Both the position numbers and the translations under genes were made by a program. The notes below the pieces were generated by a model that saw nothing but the letters and a program-made list of their open reading frames with translations, did no database searches and had not been told where the DNA came from. From Thermoproteota archaeon (lineage in GTDB: Archaea; Korarchaeota; Korarchaeia; Korarchaeales; Korarchaeaceae), in NCBI GenBank assembly GCA_027061785.1, contig JAMOVA010000013.1:1-64000 (forward strand): a DNA stretch of 64,000 nucleotides, written 5' to 3'. Every line of letters starts with the position of its first letter. The first letter of the stretch is position 1. Below are positions 53,171 to 61,999 of this stretch, piece by piece.

Positions 53171-54288
53171 GTCAACCTCACCCTAACTATTTTCTCCTCC
53201 CTGTAACCTATTATCACCCTGACATATTCAGGGACATTCTGGAGGGGCTCATCCACATCTATAAGCAGCTCCTCTGTGCCCCTGATTTTTGAGGGAGTCG
53301 AGACTATCAGGACATCCTCCCTCCAGTCGGCTCTCCTTATGGCAGGTATGAGCTGGTGGTTCCCCCTTCCAAGTAGGAACGAGGTCCCCCCTATTGGGGT
53401 TAGAATCACTAATGGCCTGTCCAAGGATCTCTCGACGACGGATTCCATCTCGAAGTAATCTACATCCTCCAAGTACTCCCCTCCCACAATCACATCCACA
53501 GTTGAGGGGTTCTTCTCGTAGCCCATCTTGGCGGCTATGAAGCTCACAGTTCTGCCCGGGCCTAGAACGATCAGATCCCTTGCTTCCAATCTGTTGCTGA
53601 TGTACCTATAGATCCCCTCGAGCACTATCTCATCCGGAGCCTCCAAGCTCTTACTGCCCTGCACCAAATGGGAGCGAGGTATCCTCAACGTACCGATAAC
53701 CCTGGGGGAGAAGGAGCCACTCCTGTAGTCCTCCTCCGGTATATCAACAACTTCTCCTACGGTCTCATCCAATCTTCCCTCTAAATAATCCCTCGCTATT
53801 CTCCCAGCATCCTCTGGAGTCTTTGCGAACACGGACGAGAACACCTTGACGCCTGAAGGTATACCTAGGACCACCAGCCTGTGATTCACAGCTCTCAACA
53901 CATCGGCCGCCGTCCCATCTCCACCTGAGAACAAGAGGAGGTCAACGCCCTTCCTGACGATCTCCTCAGCTGCCCTCAGCGTATCCTCCCTCGTGCTGGG
54001 ACTGGAGGGCGTGTACTCTAGAGGGATGAACTTAGGTCCCAGACCAGCGGAGATAACGGAAATCTCGCCCATCTCTCCCCTTGGAGCATATACGATCACG
54101 TCGATATCCCTGAGGAACTTCAAAGCCCTAGAAGCCCTCTCTAAGGAGGTCTTCTTGAGCCCTCTCCTTAGTGCCTCAGCAACAGTCTTAGGATCATCCG
54201 TGCCCTTCCTACCGAGAGGACCGCCGAGCCCGGCTATGGGGTTTACTATTAACCCAATTTTGCGCCTTTTCTCGTATATATTGCTCAC
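53164..54288 (-). CDS. ATP-NAD kinase-like protein (COG3199 type)
   Basis: 374 residues. KIGLIVNPIAGLGGPLGRKGTD opens the family; SGGDGTAADVLRAV carries the GGDGT motif, and GIPSGVKVFSSVFAKTPEDAGRIARDYL and GPGRTVSFIAAKMGYEKNPSTVDVI follow. These proteins resemble NAD kinase and diacylglycerol kinase folds; the true substrate is not established, with acetoin or NAD-related roles proposed. GTG 54288 is chosen over TTG 54300; the helicase starts 13 bp away in the opposite direction. Confidence 0.88.
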   Translation of the reverse strand: MSNIYEKRRKIGLIVNPIAGLGGPLGRKGTDDPKTVAEALRRGLKKTSLERASRALKFLRDIDVIVYAPRGEMGEISVISAGLGPKFIPLEYTPSSPSTREDTLRAAEEIVRKGVDLLLFSGGDGTAADVLRAVNHRLVVLGIPSGVKVFSSVFAKTPEDAGRIARDYLEGRLDETVGEVVDIPEEDYRSGSFSPRVIGTLRIPRSHLVQGSKSLEAPDEIVLEGIYRYISNRLEARDLIVLGPGRTVSFIAAKMGYEKNPSTVDVIVGGEYLEDVDYFEMESVVERSLDRPLVILTPIGGTSFLLGRGNHQLIPAIRRADWREDVLIVSTPSKIRGTEELLIDVDEPLQNVPEYVRVIIGYREEKIVRVRLTQ

Positions 54289-54301
54289 CCACAATCTCAA
54301 G

Positions 54302-56056
54302 GTGTGCGAGGGAATTGAAAGGCATTTTCCCTTCGATGAGTTCAGGCCGGGACAGAGGGAGCTCTTGGCTTACCTGTGTCGTTCGTTGAGTGAAGGGGGT
54401 CTAACACTCATAGAAGCCCCAAACGGGATAGGTAAGACAGCCACCGTCCTCACCGCCATGGAATATCTCTCACAAAGGATTGGAGCTACTTTCTTGTACC
54501 TCGTCAGGACCCACAGCCAGATAGATCGTGTGTTAGATGAATGTAGAAGGTTCGGCATGGTCAAGGTAGCTGCCTTGAGGGGCAAGAGGGAGCTATGTTT
54601 AAACTGGAGGGCCAACCGCATCGCAAACTACCGCCTGTTCAATAAGAGATGCGATGAACTTAGAGAAGAGGGAAAGTGCCCCTATTTCGCCAGGACCAGC
54701 CAGAGAAAGCCGGAGCGGTGCTTTGATCCCCTAAGTTTGGGCGGAAGCGGATGCCCGTATTACGAATCCCTCAGGACCATAGCTAGAGGGGGCTACGATG
54801 TGGTGGTCGCGTCATACGCATATCTCATGGACGAAGGCTTGCTGACGTTCGTGGAAGGAACTCTCGGAGGCAGGAGATCGATCCTGATAGATGAGGGTCA
54901 CAACCTGAAGAAAGCTTGGCTGTCTAACCACTTGATCACGATAGAGCAGGACCTACTCAACTCGATCGCACATCACTGCTGGAGGATTAGAGATTTGCTG
55001 TCCTACTTTAAGAGATCGAGGCTGAGCTACGTCGCTCTTCCCAAGAGGTATCTAGCTGCCTCCTTGGTCTGCGAGGGGACCCTCCCTAAAGAGGTTAGAG
55101 AGACCCTGGTATGGCTGAGGGATGAGGCTCTAGAAGCAGAAAAGATCTTTCTATCCGGCGAGGGGCTCATTCTACTCAGGAGACCTAGGGGCACCCTAGA
55201 GGAGATCTTCAGCAAGTACGAATCGGTCGTTCTAATATCAGGGACATGGGGTGGGAGGGAGTCTAGGGGAGAATTCTTAGTGGAAGCTAACTACAGAGGG
55301 GTGTCTTTACCGAGATGGGGCCGCCTAGAGGCGTACATAACGAAGGACTTCACCACGAGATTCGAGGAGAGGAACAGCTATGAGTATTACAGACTAGCCA
55401 CTGCTCTAGCGGACCTATCCCACAGAGTATTCGGGAACATAGGAGTGTTTGCCTCCTCATATGACATCGTACAGGGACTGCTTGACGCCGGCTTGGAGGA
55501 GCTCGTTGACAGACCCATCTTCGTTGAGAGAAAGGGAATGCGGGAGACGGAGAGGGCCTACCTCATCGAGAGATACAAGAGGTCCTGGAGAGAGGGAGCT
55601 ATACTTCTGGGGGTTCAGGGAGGCAGGAACAGCGAGGGTGAGGATTTCCCAGGGCCCTACATGTCCACATCTGTGATTGTGGGGATGCAGTTCATGAAAC
55701 CCGGTATCGTCAGGTCCCTCACACTTTCTCTATGGAGAAGGTACTCGAGGCTCGACAATCCCGAGCTCCTAATAGCGTGTAGGTCCGCGGCGCAAGCGGC
55801 AGCTAGACCCATAAGGTCATCCGATGATTTAGGATTTGTTGTGTTCGCGGATAGTAGGTTCAAGCTGTGCCTGAACCTGTTCCCCAGATGGCTGAGGGAG
55901 AGGGTCAAGGTTACATCCTTGGAGGATGTACCCCAGTTAGCCGATGAGTTCTTTAGCTCAAACGGATACTTACTTGGAGATGCAAGGGTGCCCCTCGATG
56001 GAGTTAATAGCAGCACCATCTCACCTGAAGGGAAGCCTCTTGAGGAGAGATATTGA
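54302..56056 (+). CDS. xpd: XPD/Rad3-type DNA helicase with Fe-S cluster
   Basis: 584 residues, superfamily 2 helicase, 5' to 3' in known members. Walker A EAPNGIGKTATVL (about 38-50). Cysteines in CLNWRANRIANYRLFNKRCDELREEGKCPYF...CPYY form the 4Fe-4S cluster domain. DEGHNLKK is motif II (DEAH type). Motif III-VI elements include VLISGTWGG, FASSYDIVQGLL and GVQGGRNSEGEDFPG. It suits repair or resolution of structures. GTG 54302 (MCEGIERHFPF) is the likely start; a longer frame is antisense to the kinase gene. The next gene overlaps its 3' end by 59 nt. Confidence 0.92.
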   Translation: MCEGIERHFPFDEFRPGQRELLAYLCRSLSEGGLTLIEAPNGIGKTATVLTAMEYLSQRIGATFLYLVRTHSQIDRVLDECRRFGMVKVAALRGKRELCLNWRANRIANYRLFNKRCDELREEGKCPYFARTSQRKPERCFDPLSLGGSGCPYYESLRTIARGGYDVVVASYAYLMDEGLLTFVEGTLGGRRSILIDEGHNLKKAWLSNHLITIEQDLLNSIAHHCWRIRDLLSYFKRSRLSYVALPKRYLAASLVCEGTLPKEVRETLVWLRDEALEAEKIFLSGEGLILLRRPRGTLEEIFSKYESVVLISGTWGGRESRGEFLVEANYRGVSLPRWGRLEAYITKDFTTRFEERNSYEYYRLATALADLSHRVFGNIGVFASSYDIVQGLLDAGLEELVDRPIFVERKGMRETERAYLIERYKRSWREGAILLGVQGGRNSEGEDFPGPYMSTSVIVGMQFMKPGIVRSLTLSLWRRYSRLDNPELLIACRSAAQAAARPIRSSDDLGFVVFADSRFKLCLNLFPRWLRERVKVTSLEDVPQLADEFFSSNGYLLGDARVPLDGVNSSTISPEGKPLEERY

Positions 56057-56438
56057 GGAATCTCTGAGGGTGGGTTCTAAAGTAGCCCTAGTATCCTTCG
56101 AGGGGTACACACTCCGAATGCTCGGAGAGGTCTTCAAACGGGAGAGAGACCTCTTGTTAATAGATGCTACCCTATCGGGGGGAATAGACCCCCTCCTGAT
56201 GCTTGCTCACCTGCTCGGGAAATATGAGGGATTCATTGATGAGGCATACGGACCGTACGCTGTGTCCTTGAGCCTCTCTAATGAGTTCGGTAGCGCTAGA
56301 AGGAAATTCTTGATAGCCATGAATCTGCTGAGGTTCCTCGAGAGACAAACTCCCTCACGCGTGAGGGCTTATACATCGTTTACTCAATTGGATGCCCAGT
56401 TCCTGAAGGTTTTCGATGAGGTGACCTTCGTTAGGTGA
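55998..56438 (+). CDS. Unknown protein overlapping the helicase gene
   Basis: 146 residues from ATG 55998, which follows GGGTG by about 8 nt. No family recognised. It starts KGSLLRRDIEESLRVGSKVALVSFEGYTLRMLGEVFKRERDLLLIDATLSGGIDPLLMLAHLLGKYEGF, a pattern of strands and helices like a degenerate RecA/Rad51-type P-loop-less fold (VALVSFE, LLLIDA). It is tightly coupled to the helicase (59-nt overlap) and followed by carS and radA, suggesting a helicase partner or RecA-fold accessory protein. This is inference. Confidence 0.65.
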   Translation: MELIAAPSHLKGSLLRRDIEESLRVGSKVALVSFEGYTLRMLGEVFKRERDLLLIDATLSGGIDPLLMLAHLLGKYEGFIDEAYGPYAVSLSLSNEFGSARRKFLIAMNLLRFLERQTPSRVRAYTSFTQLDAQFLKVFDEVTFVR

Positions 56439-56441
56439 TAA

Positions 56442-56927
56442 ATGATGTTAGATTTGACGATCCTGATACTGAAATCCCTCTGGTACATTCTACCCTCATA
56501 CGTGGCTAACATGTCACCGGTCATTTTCGGAGGGGGGAGACCCTTGGACATGGGGAGAAAGTTCCTAGATGGAAGGAGGATACTTGGAGACCACAAGACC
56601 ATCAAGGGTTTCGCCTCCGGGATACTGATTGGCACATTGGTGGGGTGCCTACAGGGGAGGTCCCTGGCGGGCTTCCTCCTCTCCTTGGGTGCTATGCTGG
56701 GGGATTCTCTAGGCTCGTTCGTAAAAAGGAGAATGGGAATAGAGGCTGGTGGTTCTGCCCCCCTTCTCGATCAAGAGGGATTCCTAATAGCTTCCATCCT
56801 TCTCGCTTATCCCGTGGAACCTCTGGACATGGGGTCCATTCTATTCCTCTTGGTGGTGACTCCCGCGCTCCATAAGGGCACTAACGTGATAGCGCACAGA
56901 CTAGGGTTGAAGGGGGTCGATCATTGA
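56442..56927 (+). CDS. carS: CDP-archaeol synthase
   Basis: 161-residue membrane enzyme that activates unsaturated archaetidic acid with CTP for polar lipid synthesis. Seen: ANMSPVIFGGGRPLDMGRKFLDGRRILGDHKTIKGFASGILIGTLVG (family signature with conserved D, G, D, K), and ALGDSLGSF-type GAMLGDSLGSFVKRRMGIEAGGSAPLLDQ. Four to five spans. AGGTGATAA precedes ATG 56442. Its stop overlaps radA by 4 nt. Confidence 0.94.
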   Translation: MMLDLTILILKSLWYILPSYVANMSPVIFGGGRPLDMGRKFLDGRRILGDHKTIKGFASGILIGTLVGCLQGRSLAGFLLSLGAMLGDSLGSFVKRRMGIEAGGSAPLLDQEGFLIASILLAYPVEPLDMGSILFLLVVTPALHKGTNVIAHRLGLKGVDH

Positions 56928-57838
56928 GATCCGAAGACCTCTCCTTCCTCAGAGGGAGGATCCCCGATGAGTACCTGAAGAAGCTCATCGACAAAGGTAT
57001 ATCGGCTAGGGACCTGCTCACCATCTCTGAAAGGCAGCTTGCTGGTGAGCTGGCTATCGATAGGAAGGTTGCTAGGGAGATATTGGACACAGTCGCCTCA
57101 ATTCTACTCAAACCCGTACCTGCCGATGAACTCCTAAAGGAAGAGAAGCCCATCCTGGGCACTGGAATCAAGGGGTTAGATGACCTGCTGGGCGGGGGAT
57201 TCCAAATAGGAACCATAAACGCTATATTCGGACCTCCAGCCTCGGGTAAAACGCAGTTCTGTCTCCATATGACAGCTAGATCCTTACTAAATGAGCATGA
57301 GGGAGGTATAGCCTCTGAGGAAGCCATATTCTTGGATACGGAGGGGACCTTCGTTCCGGAGAGAATGAAGGCGTTCCTATACAGTAACGGCCTCGCGGAC
57401 AGGGATCTATCTAGGGTGAGGGTGTTCTCGGCTCCAGGTGTATCCCAACTGAAGGTAGCCCTCAAGCTCTCCTCTGACTTCGTCAAAGAGGGTACCAGCA
57501 GGTTCATCTGCGTGGATTCAATATCCTACCCTTTCAGGGGATATAAAGGGTTAGATGGCCTGAGAGAGAGGCAGGAAGAGCTCCAGGAGGTGCTGATGCT
57601 CGTGAGAAGGATCGCGGAACTGGGCGCGGTGATCCTGATCACGGCTCATGCTGTCAGATGGGGTAAGGAGATCACCTCTAAGGGCGGTTTTGTTCTCGGT
57701 CATGTCCCTCACAACACCCTGTACTTCAGGAAGGCCAGGAAGAACCTAGTGATAGTATCTTTGGAGGACTCCTCTTACCTGCCTCCAGGTCAAGCAGCCT
57801 TCAAAATAACCGAATTTGGCCTAGAATCCCCGCGATAA
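56924..57838 (+). CDS. radA: RadA/Rad51-family recombinase, short form
   Basis: 304 residues. N-terminal helix-hairpin-helix domain (1-60: IPDEYLKKLIDKGISARDLLTISERQLAGELAIDRKVAREIL), then the RecA ATPase core: GIKGLDDLLGGGFQIGTINAIFGPPASGKTQF (Walker A), FLDTEGTFVPERM, RFICVDSISYPF (Walker B) and AELGAVILITAHAVRW. The L2 loop region between AHAVRW and GGFVLGHVPHNTLYFRK is shorter than in typical RadA, and the L1 segment differs (RGYKGLDGLRERQEEL). It may be the main recombinase of a divergent lineage or a paralogue. It starts at TTG 56924 in the carS stop. Confidence 0.88.
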   Translation: MRSEDLSFLRGRIPDEYLKKLIDKGISARDLLTISERQLAGELAIDRKVAREILDTVASILLKPVPADELLKEEKPILGTGIKGLDDLLGGGFQIGTINAIFGPPASGKTQFCLHMTARSLLNEHEGGIASEEAIFLDTEGTFVPERMKAFLYSNGLADRDLSRVRVFSAPGVSQLKVALKLSSDFVKEGTSRFICVDSISYPFRGYKGLDGLRERQEELQEVLMLVRRIAELGAVILITAHAVRWGKEITSKGGFVLGHVPHNTLYFRKARKNLVIVSLEDSSYLPPGQAAFKITEFGLESPR

Positions 57839-57885
57839 TCATCTAAGGATTAAAAGGAATAGGAGTCATCCTACTCGGTGATCAC

Positions 57886-58311
57886 ATGCACGAGGTCCCC
57901 GAGGACAGGTACTATACCAAGACCCACGAATGGGTCAAGCTGGAGGGTGATATTGCCAGAATGGGCCTGACCTCCTATGCCGTGGAGGAATTGGGTGATA
58001 TTACATATCTCGAGGTCAAGCCGGTGGGAACTAGGGTCAGCCAAGGGGAGCCCATAGGACTGGTGGAGAGCAGTAAAACCACCGAGAAGATATACGCCCC
58101 ACTATCGGGTGAGATCTCCGAGTTGAACAGAGAAGTCGGCGTGGTCGAGGAGGGAAGCGATGAAATTCCGATGGGCTTGGAGACAATAACCGAGGATCCC
58201 TATGGAGAGGGGTGGATTCTCGCCATAAAGGTGGGACCGGAGGCTGAGAAGGAGATAAAGAACCTCCTCTCACCCGAAGAGTACAAGAAGCTCTTGGAGG
58301 AGCACCAGTGA
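57886..58311 (+). CDS. gcvH: Glycine cleavage system H protein
   Basis: 141-residue lipoyl carrier. The lipoylated lysine is in GLVESSKTTEKIYAPLSGEI (K64-65). RYYTKTHEWVKLEGDIARMGLTSYAVEELGDITYLEVKPVGT is the standard opening. It shuttles the aminomethyl group from P-protein (genes at 48.5-51.4 kb) to T-protein. GGTGAT-CAC-ATG gives another exact spacing example. TATA-like ATTAAAAGG near 57850. Confidence 0.95.
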   Translation: MHEVPEDRYYTKTHEWVKLEGDIARMGLTSYAVEELGDITYLEVKPVGTRVSQGEPIGLVESSKTTEKIYAPLSGEISELNREVGVVEEGSDEIPMGLETITEDPYGEGWILAIKVGPEAEKEIKNLLSPEEYKKLLEEHQ

Positions 58312-59498
58312 TGGGGAAGTACGTCAAATCGATAAAAGACCCCATCCACGGCTACATAGAGCTGACTCGCCTCGAGCTTGAGATAGTGGACACCTTACCG
58401 CTTCAGAGGTTGAGGAGGATAAAGCAGCTCCCTGGATCGGAGTACGTCTATCCAGGGGCAATGAACACGAGGTTCGAGCATTCACTCGGCGTGATGCATC
58501 TAGCAGGGCTCATGGGAAAGAGAATAAGCGAACAATCCGGAGACGACGATATAGTAACTCTTCTGAGAGTATCAGGCCTACTCCACGACATAGGCCACGG
58601 TCCCTTCTCTCACTCATTTGAACCCGTCTTGGGAAGGTCTCTGGGCATGACGCACGAGGAGATGAGCGTCCACCTCATAAAGAGGACCGAGATATCGGAC
58701 ATCCTGGAAAGGTGGGGCGTGGGAGTTAACGAGGTAACCGACCTGATAAAGGGCGTTCACCCCAGGAGGAGCTTATCTAGGATAATAAACTCCTCAGTGG
58801 ATGCAGATAAAATGGACTACACCGTTAGGGATTCCTATCACACGGGAGCTGGTTATAGTGTCGATATTCATAGGATCGCACTTAACTCACTGGAAGTTAA
58901 TGGGGACCTCGTCATCAATGCCAGAGCTCTAGAAGCGGTGGAATCCCTCCTAATGGCCCGACTACTATCTTTCAGGACAGTCTACTACCATAAGACATCA
59001 AGAGCCGTCCAACTGATGTTGGAGAGGGCGATGCTGTCGGTGATTGACAGACTGGATCTCCCGAGGTGCTTAGACGATCCGGAGGCATTCCTTCACCTAG
59101 ACGACTACACCATGTGGGATATCCTCAGGAGAGACGGTAGGAGCAAGGAGATAATGGATAGACTGATGAGGCGATACATACTCAAATTAGCGAAGGAGTG
59201 GTACGACACATCCCTTTCCGAAGAAGAGGTCTCCGACCTGAAATCCCAAATAGCGAACCGCGCGGGCCTGAAGGAGGACGATCTCGTGGTGGACTCCCCC
59301 CGTATAGAGTTCATAAAATCAACAGATCTTCCCCTCCTATGGAGAAATGGCTCCCTACTAGATCCCTTAGAGGCTTCTCCTGTCTTGAGCAGACTGAGAA
59401 ACCTTTTGCCTAGGATGGTGAGGGTCTACACATGGCCACCCTATAGGAACAGGGTGAGAGAGATATTGAAAGACAGACGTCCTGAAGATCTACTTTGA
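58311..59498 (+). CDS. HD-domain phosphohydrolase (dNTPase/SAMHD1-like)
   Basis: 395 residues. Motifs: KSIKDPIHGYIELTRLELEIVDTLPLQRLRRIKQL (family start), NTRFEHSLGVMHLA (first His), LLHDIGHGPFSHSFE (HD pair), and SSVDADKMDYTVRDSYHTG (final Asp). These fit archaeal and bacterial SAMHD1-like dNTP triphosphohydrolases. ATG 58311 shares its A with the gcvH stop (TGATG). A 100-residue C-terminal extension has no evident motif. Substrate by inference. Confidence 0.92.
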   Translation: MGKYVKSIKDPIHGYIELTRLELEIVDTLPLQRLRRIKQLPGSEYVYPGAMNTRFEHSLGVMHLAGLMGKRISEQSGDDDIVTLLRVSGLLHDIGHGPFSHSFEPVLGRSLGMTHEEMSVHLIKRTEISDILERWGVGVNEVTDLIKGVHPRRSLSRIINSSVDADKMDYTVRDSYHTGAGYSVDIHRIALNSLEVNGDLVINARALEAVESLLMARLLSFRTVYYHKTSRAVQLMLERAMLSVIDRLDLPRCLDDPEAFLHLDDYTMWDILRRDGRSKEIMDRLMRRYILKLAKEWYDTSLSEEEVSDLKSQIANRAGLKEDDLVVDSPRIEFIKSTDLPLLWRNGSLLDPLEASPVLSRLRNLLPRMVRVYTWPPYRNRVREILKDRRPEDLL

Positions 59499-59546
59499 CA
59501 TGTCGGGGTTGCCGAGAACCATTTTTAACTTAGAGGTTCAGTTGTA

Positions 59547-60080
59547 GTGCGGGGGTCCCCCATATTAGGTAAGGAGTTCTTAGTGTGCGGAGAGAGCTGC
59601 AGGAAGGTTCTGTCAATGACCCTGATAGGACTATCGAGACTCCACGGGACTCACGAGGAGAGAGAACTCTGGTCGGGCTCTACCCCCCAAGTGAAGAAGG
59701 GTTACGTGTCATACGAGGTAATTCTACTGGAGGAGGGAGGAAAGCCCTCCCCTTTTCAGGGAGGGAACGCGGTTAAGCATGTCATAAAGGTCCTCCACGG
59801 TCCCGAGGATCCCGTAGGGGAGACTCACAAGTTCAGGGTGACGTTAGGTTACTACTACATAAGTGGGGGGAGGGCCATTCACCTCAAGAGGGACATCTAC
59901 CGAGTAGATATACGGGGGGTTGAAGGAGGCGCGTTGGTCTCGTTGAAACTCGAGAAGGGCTTATCTAGGATTGGATACGACGAACTGATCTCCAAGATCA
60001 TGGAAAAGGCTCAGGAGTCTAGCTGGGAATCTAAGATAGTTTACGCCTCCTTTCCTGACGAGATAAGCTCCTGTAGATAG
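59547..60080 (+). CDS. Unknown 177-residue protein
   Basis: Not recognised. GTG 59547 start after a TATA-like TTTTTAACTT (about 59522-59531), giving a near-leaderless mRNA. Mostly beta-strand pattern: KGYVSYEVILLEEGG, AVKHVIKVLHGPEDP, HKFRVTLGYYYISGGRAIHLKRDIYRVDIRG, then a C-terminal helix (YDELISKIMEKAQES). Two Cys near the N-terminus (VCGESCRK) may bind metal. It overlaps the convergent p27-family gene by 50 nt. Confidence 0.65.
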   Translation: MRGSPILGKEFLVCGESCRKVLSMTLIGLSRLHGTHEERELWSGSTPQVKKGYVSYEVILLEEGGKPSPFQGGNAVKHVIKVLHGPEDPVGETHKFRVTLGYYYISGGRAIHLKRDIYRVDIRGVEGGALVSLKLEKGLSRIGYDELISKIMEKAQESSWESKIVYASFPDEISSCR

Positions 60081-60417
60081 AGCTGGCCTTCTCGATCGCC
60101 TCCAGTAGAGAATTTATCCTTGATATGTCGTCGTCACTCAGTTCCTCACCTGCCTCATGAAGTATCCTGTCCAAATGTCTTATGAGGTCCCTCATGATCC
60201 TCTCCAACACCAATCTCTGTTCCTCTACTCTCACCTCTTCCTCCGAACTTACCAAGATGACCTTGGTTCCGCATACCGCACAGACAACCTCTCCACCTGG
60301 AGTTTCGAAGAGGGGAGATCCGCAGACGGGGCAGGTCTCGGGGAGCATCTTCCATCCCTTGAGCAGGGCCTCCGCCAGCTTTCTGCTTCTCTCTTCAGGC
60401 CCCACGCTCCCCGACAT
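60031..60417 (-). CDS. Autoantigen p27 (SSSCA1) family zinc protein
   Basis: 128 residues: LAEALLKGWKMLPETCPVCGSPLFETPGGEVVCAVCGTKV is the family signature, with CPVC and CAVC binding one zinc. A long charged helical C-terminus follows (EEQRLVLERIMRDLIRHLDRILHEAG). The eukaryotic homologue is a centromere autoantigen of unclear role. The gene is divergent from the UPF0147 gene. Confidence 0.9.
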   Translation of the reverse strand: MSGSVGPEERSRKLAEALLKGWKMLPETCPVCGSPLFETPGGEVVCAVCGTKVILVSSEEEVRVEEQRLVLERIMRDLIRHLDRILHEAGEELSDDDISRINSLLEAIEKASSIYRSLSRQERRRKLS

Positions 60418-60512
60418 CCAGTGCTCCCCTTAGCTTAATCACTTGGGTAATAATTTTTTAAGTCGATGAAGCGCGATCCTATCGGAGTCTGCTTGATTCG
60501 GAGGTGATTGTT

Positions 60513-60797
60513 ATGGCCACCAAGAAGTCCCAGAAGATTAAGGAGTATGAGCAGTTCCTATCAGAGGCCATCCAAAGGCTCGATAAGATTTCTCAAGATA
60601 GGAGTGTCCCAAGAAATATAAGGAGAGCCACGACCGAAGCGATCGAGGCTCTAAGGGATGAGAACTTCAGTTACGGGGTTAGGGCCAACAAGGCCATCTC
60701 CATCCTGAATGAGATAGTAAACGATATCAACATGCCCTTCCCGACTAGGTCCGAGATCCTCCTAATAATCGGTCTCTTGGAGAGGATAAGGGACTAA
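60513..60797 (+). CDS. UPF0147 family protein
   Basis: 94 residues, helical, archaeal UPF0147: EAIQRLDKISQDRSVPRNIRRATTEAIEALRDENFSYGVRANKAISILNEIVNDINMPFPTRSEILLIIGLLE. Function unknown; often near ribosomal or proteasome genes. GGAGGTGAT-TGTT-ATG ribosome site. Convergent with the next gene (4-nt overlap). TATA-like AATTTTTTAAG near 60455 suits both directions. Confidence 0.92.
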   Translation: MATKKSQKIKEYEQFLSEAIQRLDKISQDRSVPRNIRRATTEAIEALRDENFSYGVRANKAISILNEIVNDINMPFPTRSEILLIIGLLERIRD

Positions 60798-61525
60798 CGG
60801 TCCCTTTTTCTGCACATCACCGAGATCATTTCACTCTTAAGGAGTATGTTCTCCCACAACAGCACCTTGCTTTCCGAGATGTCTTCCGCTATGAGTCTCC
60901 TCAGATCCGACAGAGAGGATACTGAGTATGAGATCAGGTGATATAGATCCTCGGCCACTGGCTGCTGTTTCAGTAAAGACTTGATGTTCTTCAAACCCTT
61001 TAGAATAGGTTCCAGCTCGTCTAGATCAGCTGAAATTTTACCTAACCTCCCAATTATTCTATCAAGCACCTCGGCGTAGTTCTCTGCCCTCTCTTTCCCT
61101 ATTGAGCTGTAAGGCTCACAGCATAACCTGACAGATCTGGCTAGGACTTCTAACATGCCCATCGCAGCATCTATCTCCCTCTTTAGAGTAGCCTTCCTCG
61201 AGGTCTTGGTACCCACATCGCTCAGTATCCTCTCTCGAGCCCATTTAAGCTGGGATTCCAGCTCACTGATTTTAGAGCTCAAGATAGTCAACTCCCTCTT
61301 CAATTTGACAATGGCTTGAGGACCGTACTCGTCCAGGAATCCCATGAAAGATGTCCTGTCCACCTCTGCAAGTTCCAATATCTCCTCTGGAACATCTCCG
61401 GTCAGGTCATCGAAACATGTGATCCCCGTCTTGGAGAGCAGATCGGCCAATTTCTCCCCAACTTCACTGCCGAAGTAGCTCTTCAGCGAACTGAGGAGGT
61501 AATCAGAGACGCGATCTCTTCCCAT
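60794..61525 (-). CDS. Unknown coiled-coil protein
   Basis: 243 residues, no family recognised. A short N-terminal helical domain resembling a helix-hairpin-helix (LADLLSKTGITCFDDLTGDVPEEILELAEVD) is followed by coiled coil (about 75-115: LKRELTILSSKISELESQLKWARERIL) and further helices to the end. No membrane or signal segment. It lies next to tRNA-Phe/Ala and UPF0147. It could be a structural or DNA-associated protein; this is only a pattern reading. Confidence 0.7.
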   Translation of the reverse strand: MGRDRVSDYLLSSLKSYFGSEVGEKLADLLSKTGITCFDDLTGDVPEEILELAEVDRTSFMGFLDEYGPQAIVKLKRELTILSSKISELESQLKWARERILSDVGTKTSRKATLKREIDAAMGMLEVLARSVRLCCEPYSSIGKERAENYAEVLDRIIGRLGKISADLDELEPILKGLKNIKSLLKQQPVAEDLYHLISYSVSSLSDLRRLIAEDISESKVLLWENILLKSEMISVMCRKRDR

Positions 61526-61543
61526 ACTACCATCCCTAAGGAG

Positions 61544-61615
61544 TGCCGGGGGAGGGATTTGAACCCTCGACCTTCCGGTCTTCAGCCGGACGCTCTCCCC
61601 CTGAGCTACCCCGGC
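61544..61615 (-). tRNA. tRNA-Phe (anticodon GAA)
   Basis: Acceptor GCCGGGG/CCCCGGC, discriminator A, anticodon stem TCCGG/CCGGA with loop CTGAAGA, T-arm GAGGG TTCAAAT CCCTC. CCA is not encoded (CTC follows). Seven bases after tRNA-Ala, so co-transcribed. No intron. Confidence 0.94.
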
Positions 61616-61622
61616 AGTTAAA

Positions 61623-61698
61623 TGGTGGACCGGGGGGGACTCGAACCCCCGACCTCCCGCATGCCAAGCGGGCGCGCTACCAGCTGCGCCACCGGCCC
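61623..61698 (-). tRNA. tRNA-Ala (anticodon GGC)
   Basis: Acceptor GGGCCGG/CCGGTCC with G3-U70, anticodon stem CCCGC/GCGGG with loop TTGGCAT, T-loop TTCGAGT, encoded CCA. A T-rich TATA-like element (GTTAAAATTCC on the minus strand) lies about 25 nt upstream. Confidence 0.95.
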
Positions 61699-61794
61699 CG
61701 AACCATCATGGATGACATGGGAATTTTAACCTTTTCTCTGCAAGTGGGGCGATTCCAAGTAAGAGAGGTAAATCGATCAAACGGTCGTTGAGGG

Positions 61795-61986
61795 TTATAC
61801 GACCCTTAAACCCTTCCACCTCACCTTATTGGCCCACTCATACCTTCTCATTTTCTTACTCCTTCCAAAACCACATGCTGCGCAGTAGCCCTTCCTCACA
61901 TTGTACGAGTGCCGTCCGCACCTCCTGCACCTGATGTGAGTCTTGCCCCTGCTCCTCCTACCCATTGACGGAGTCCCTTTCACCAT
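61795..61986 (-). CDS. rpl37e: Large ribosomal subunit protein eL37
   Basis: 63 residues: [20 protein letters not shown] then CRRCG and CAACGFG form the zinc finger; the C-terminus [14 protein letters not shown] is typical. Complete. It directly follows the LSm gene (13 nt), a very conserved archaeal pair. Confidence 0.97.
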   Translation of the reverse strand: MVKGTPSMGRRSRGKTHIRCRRCGRHSYNVRKGYCAACGFGRSKKMRRYEWANKVRWKGLRVV

Positions 61987-61999
61987 AACCGTACCCCCC

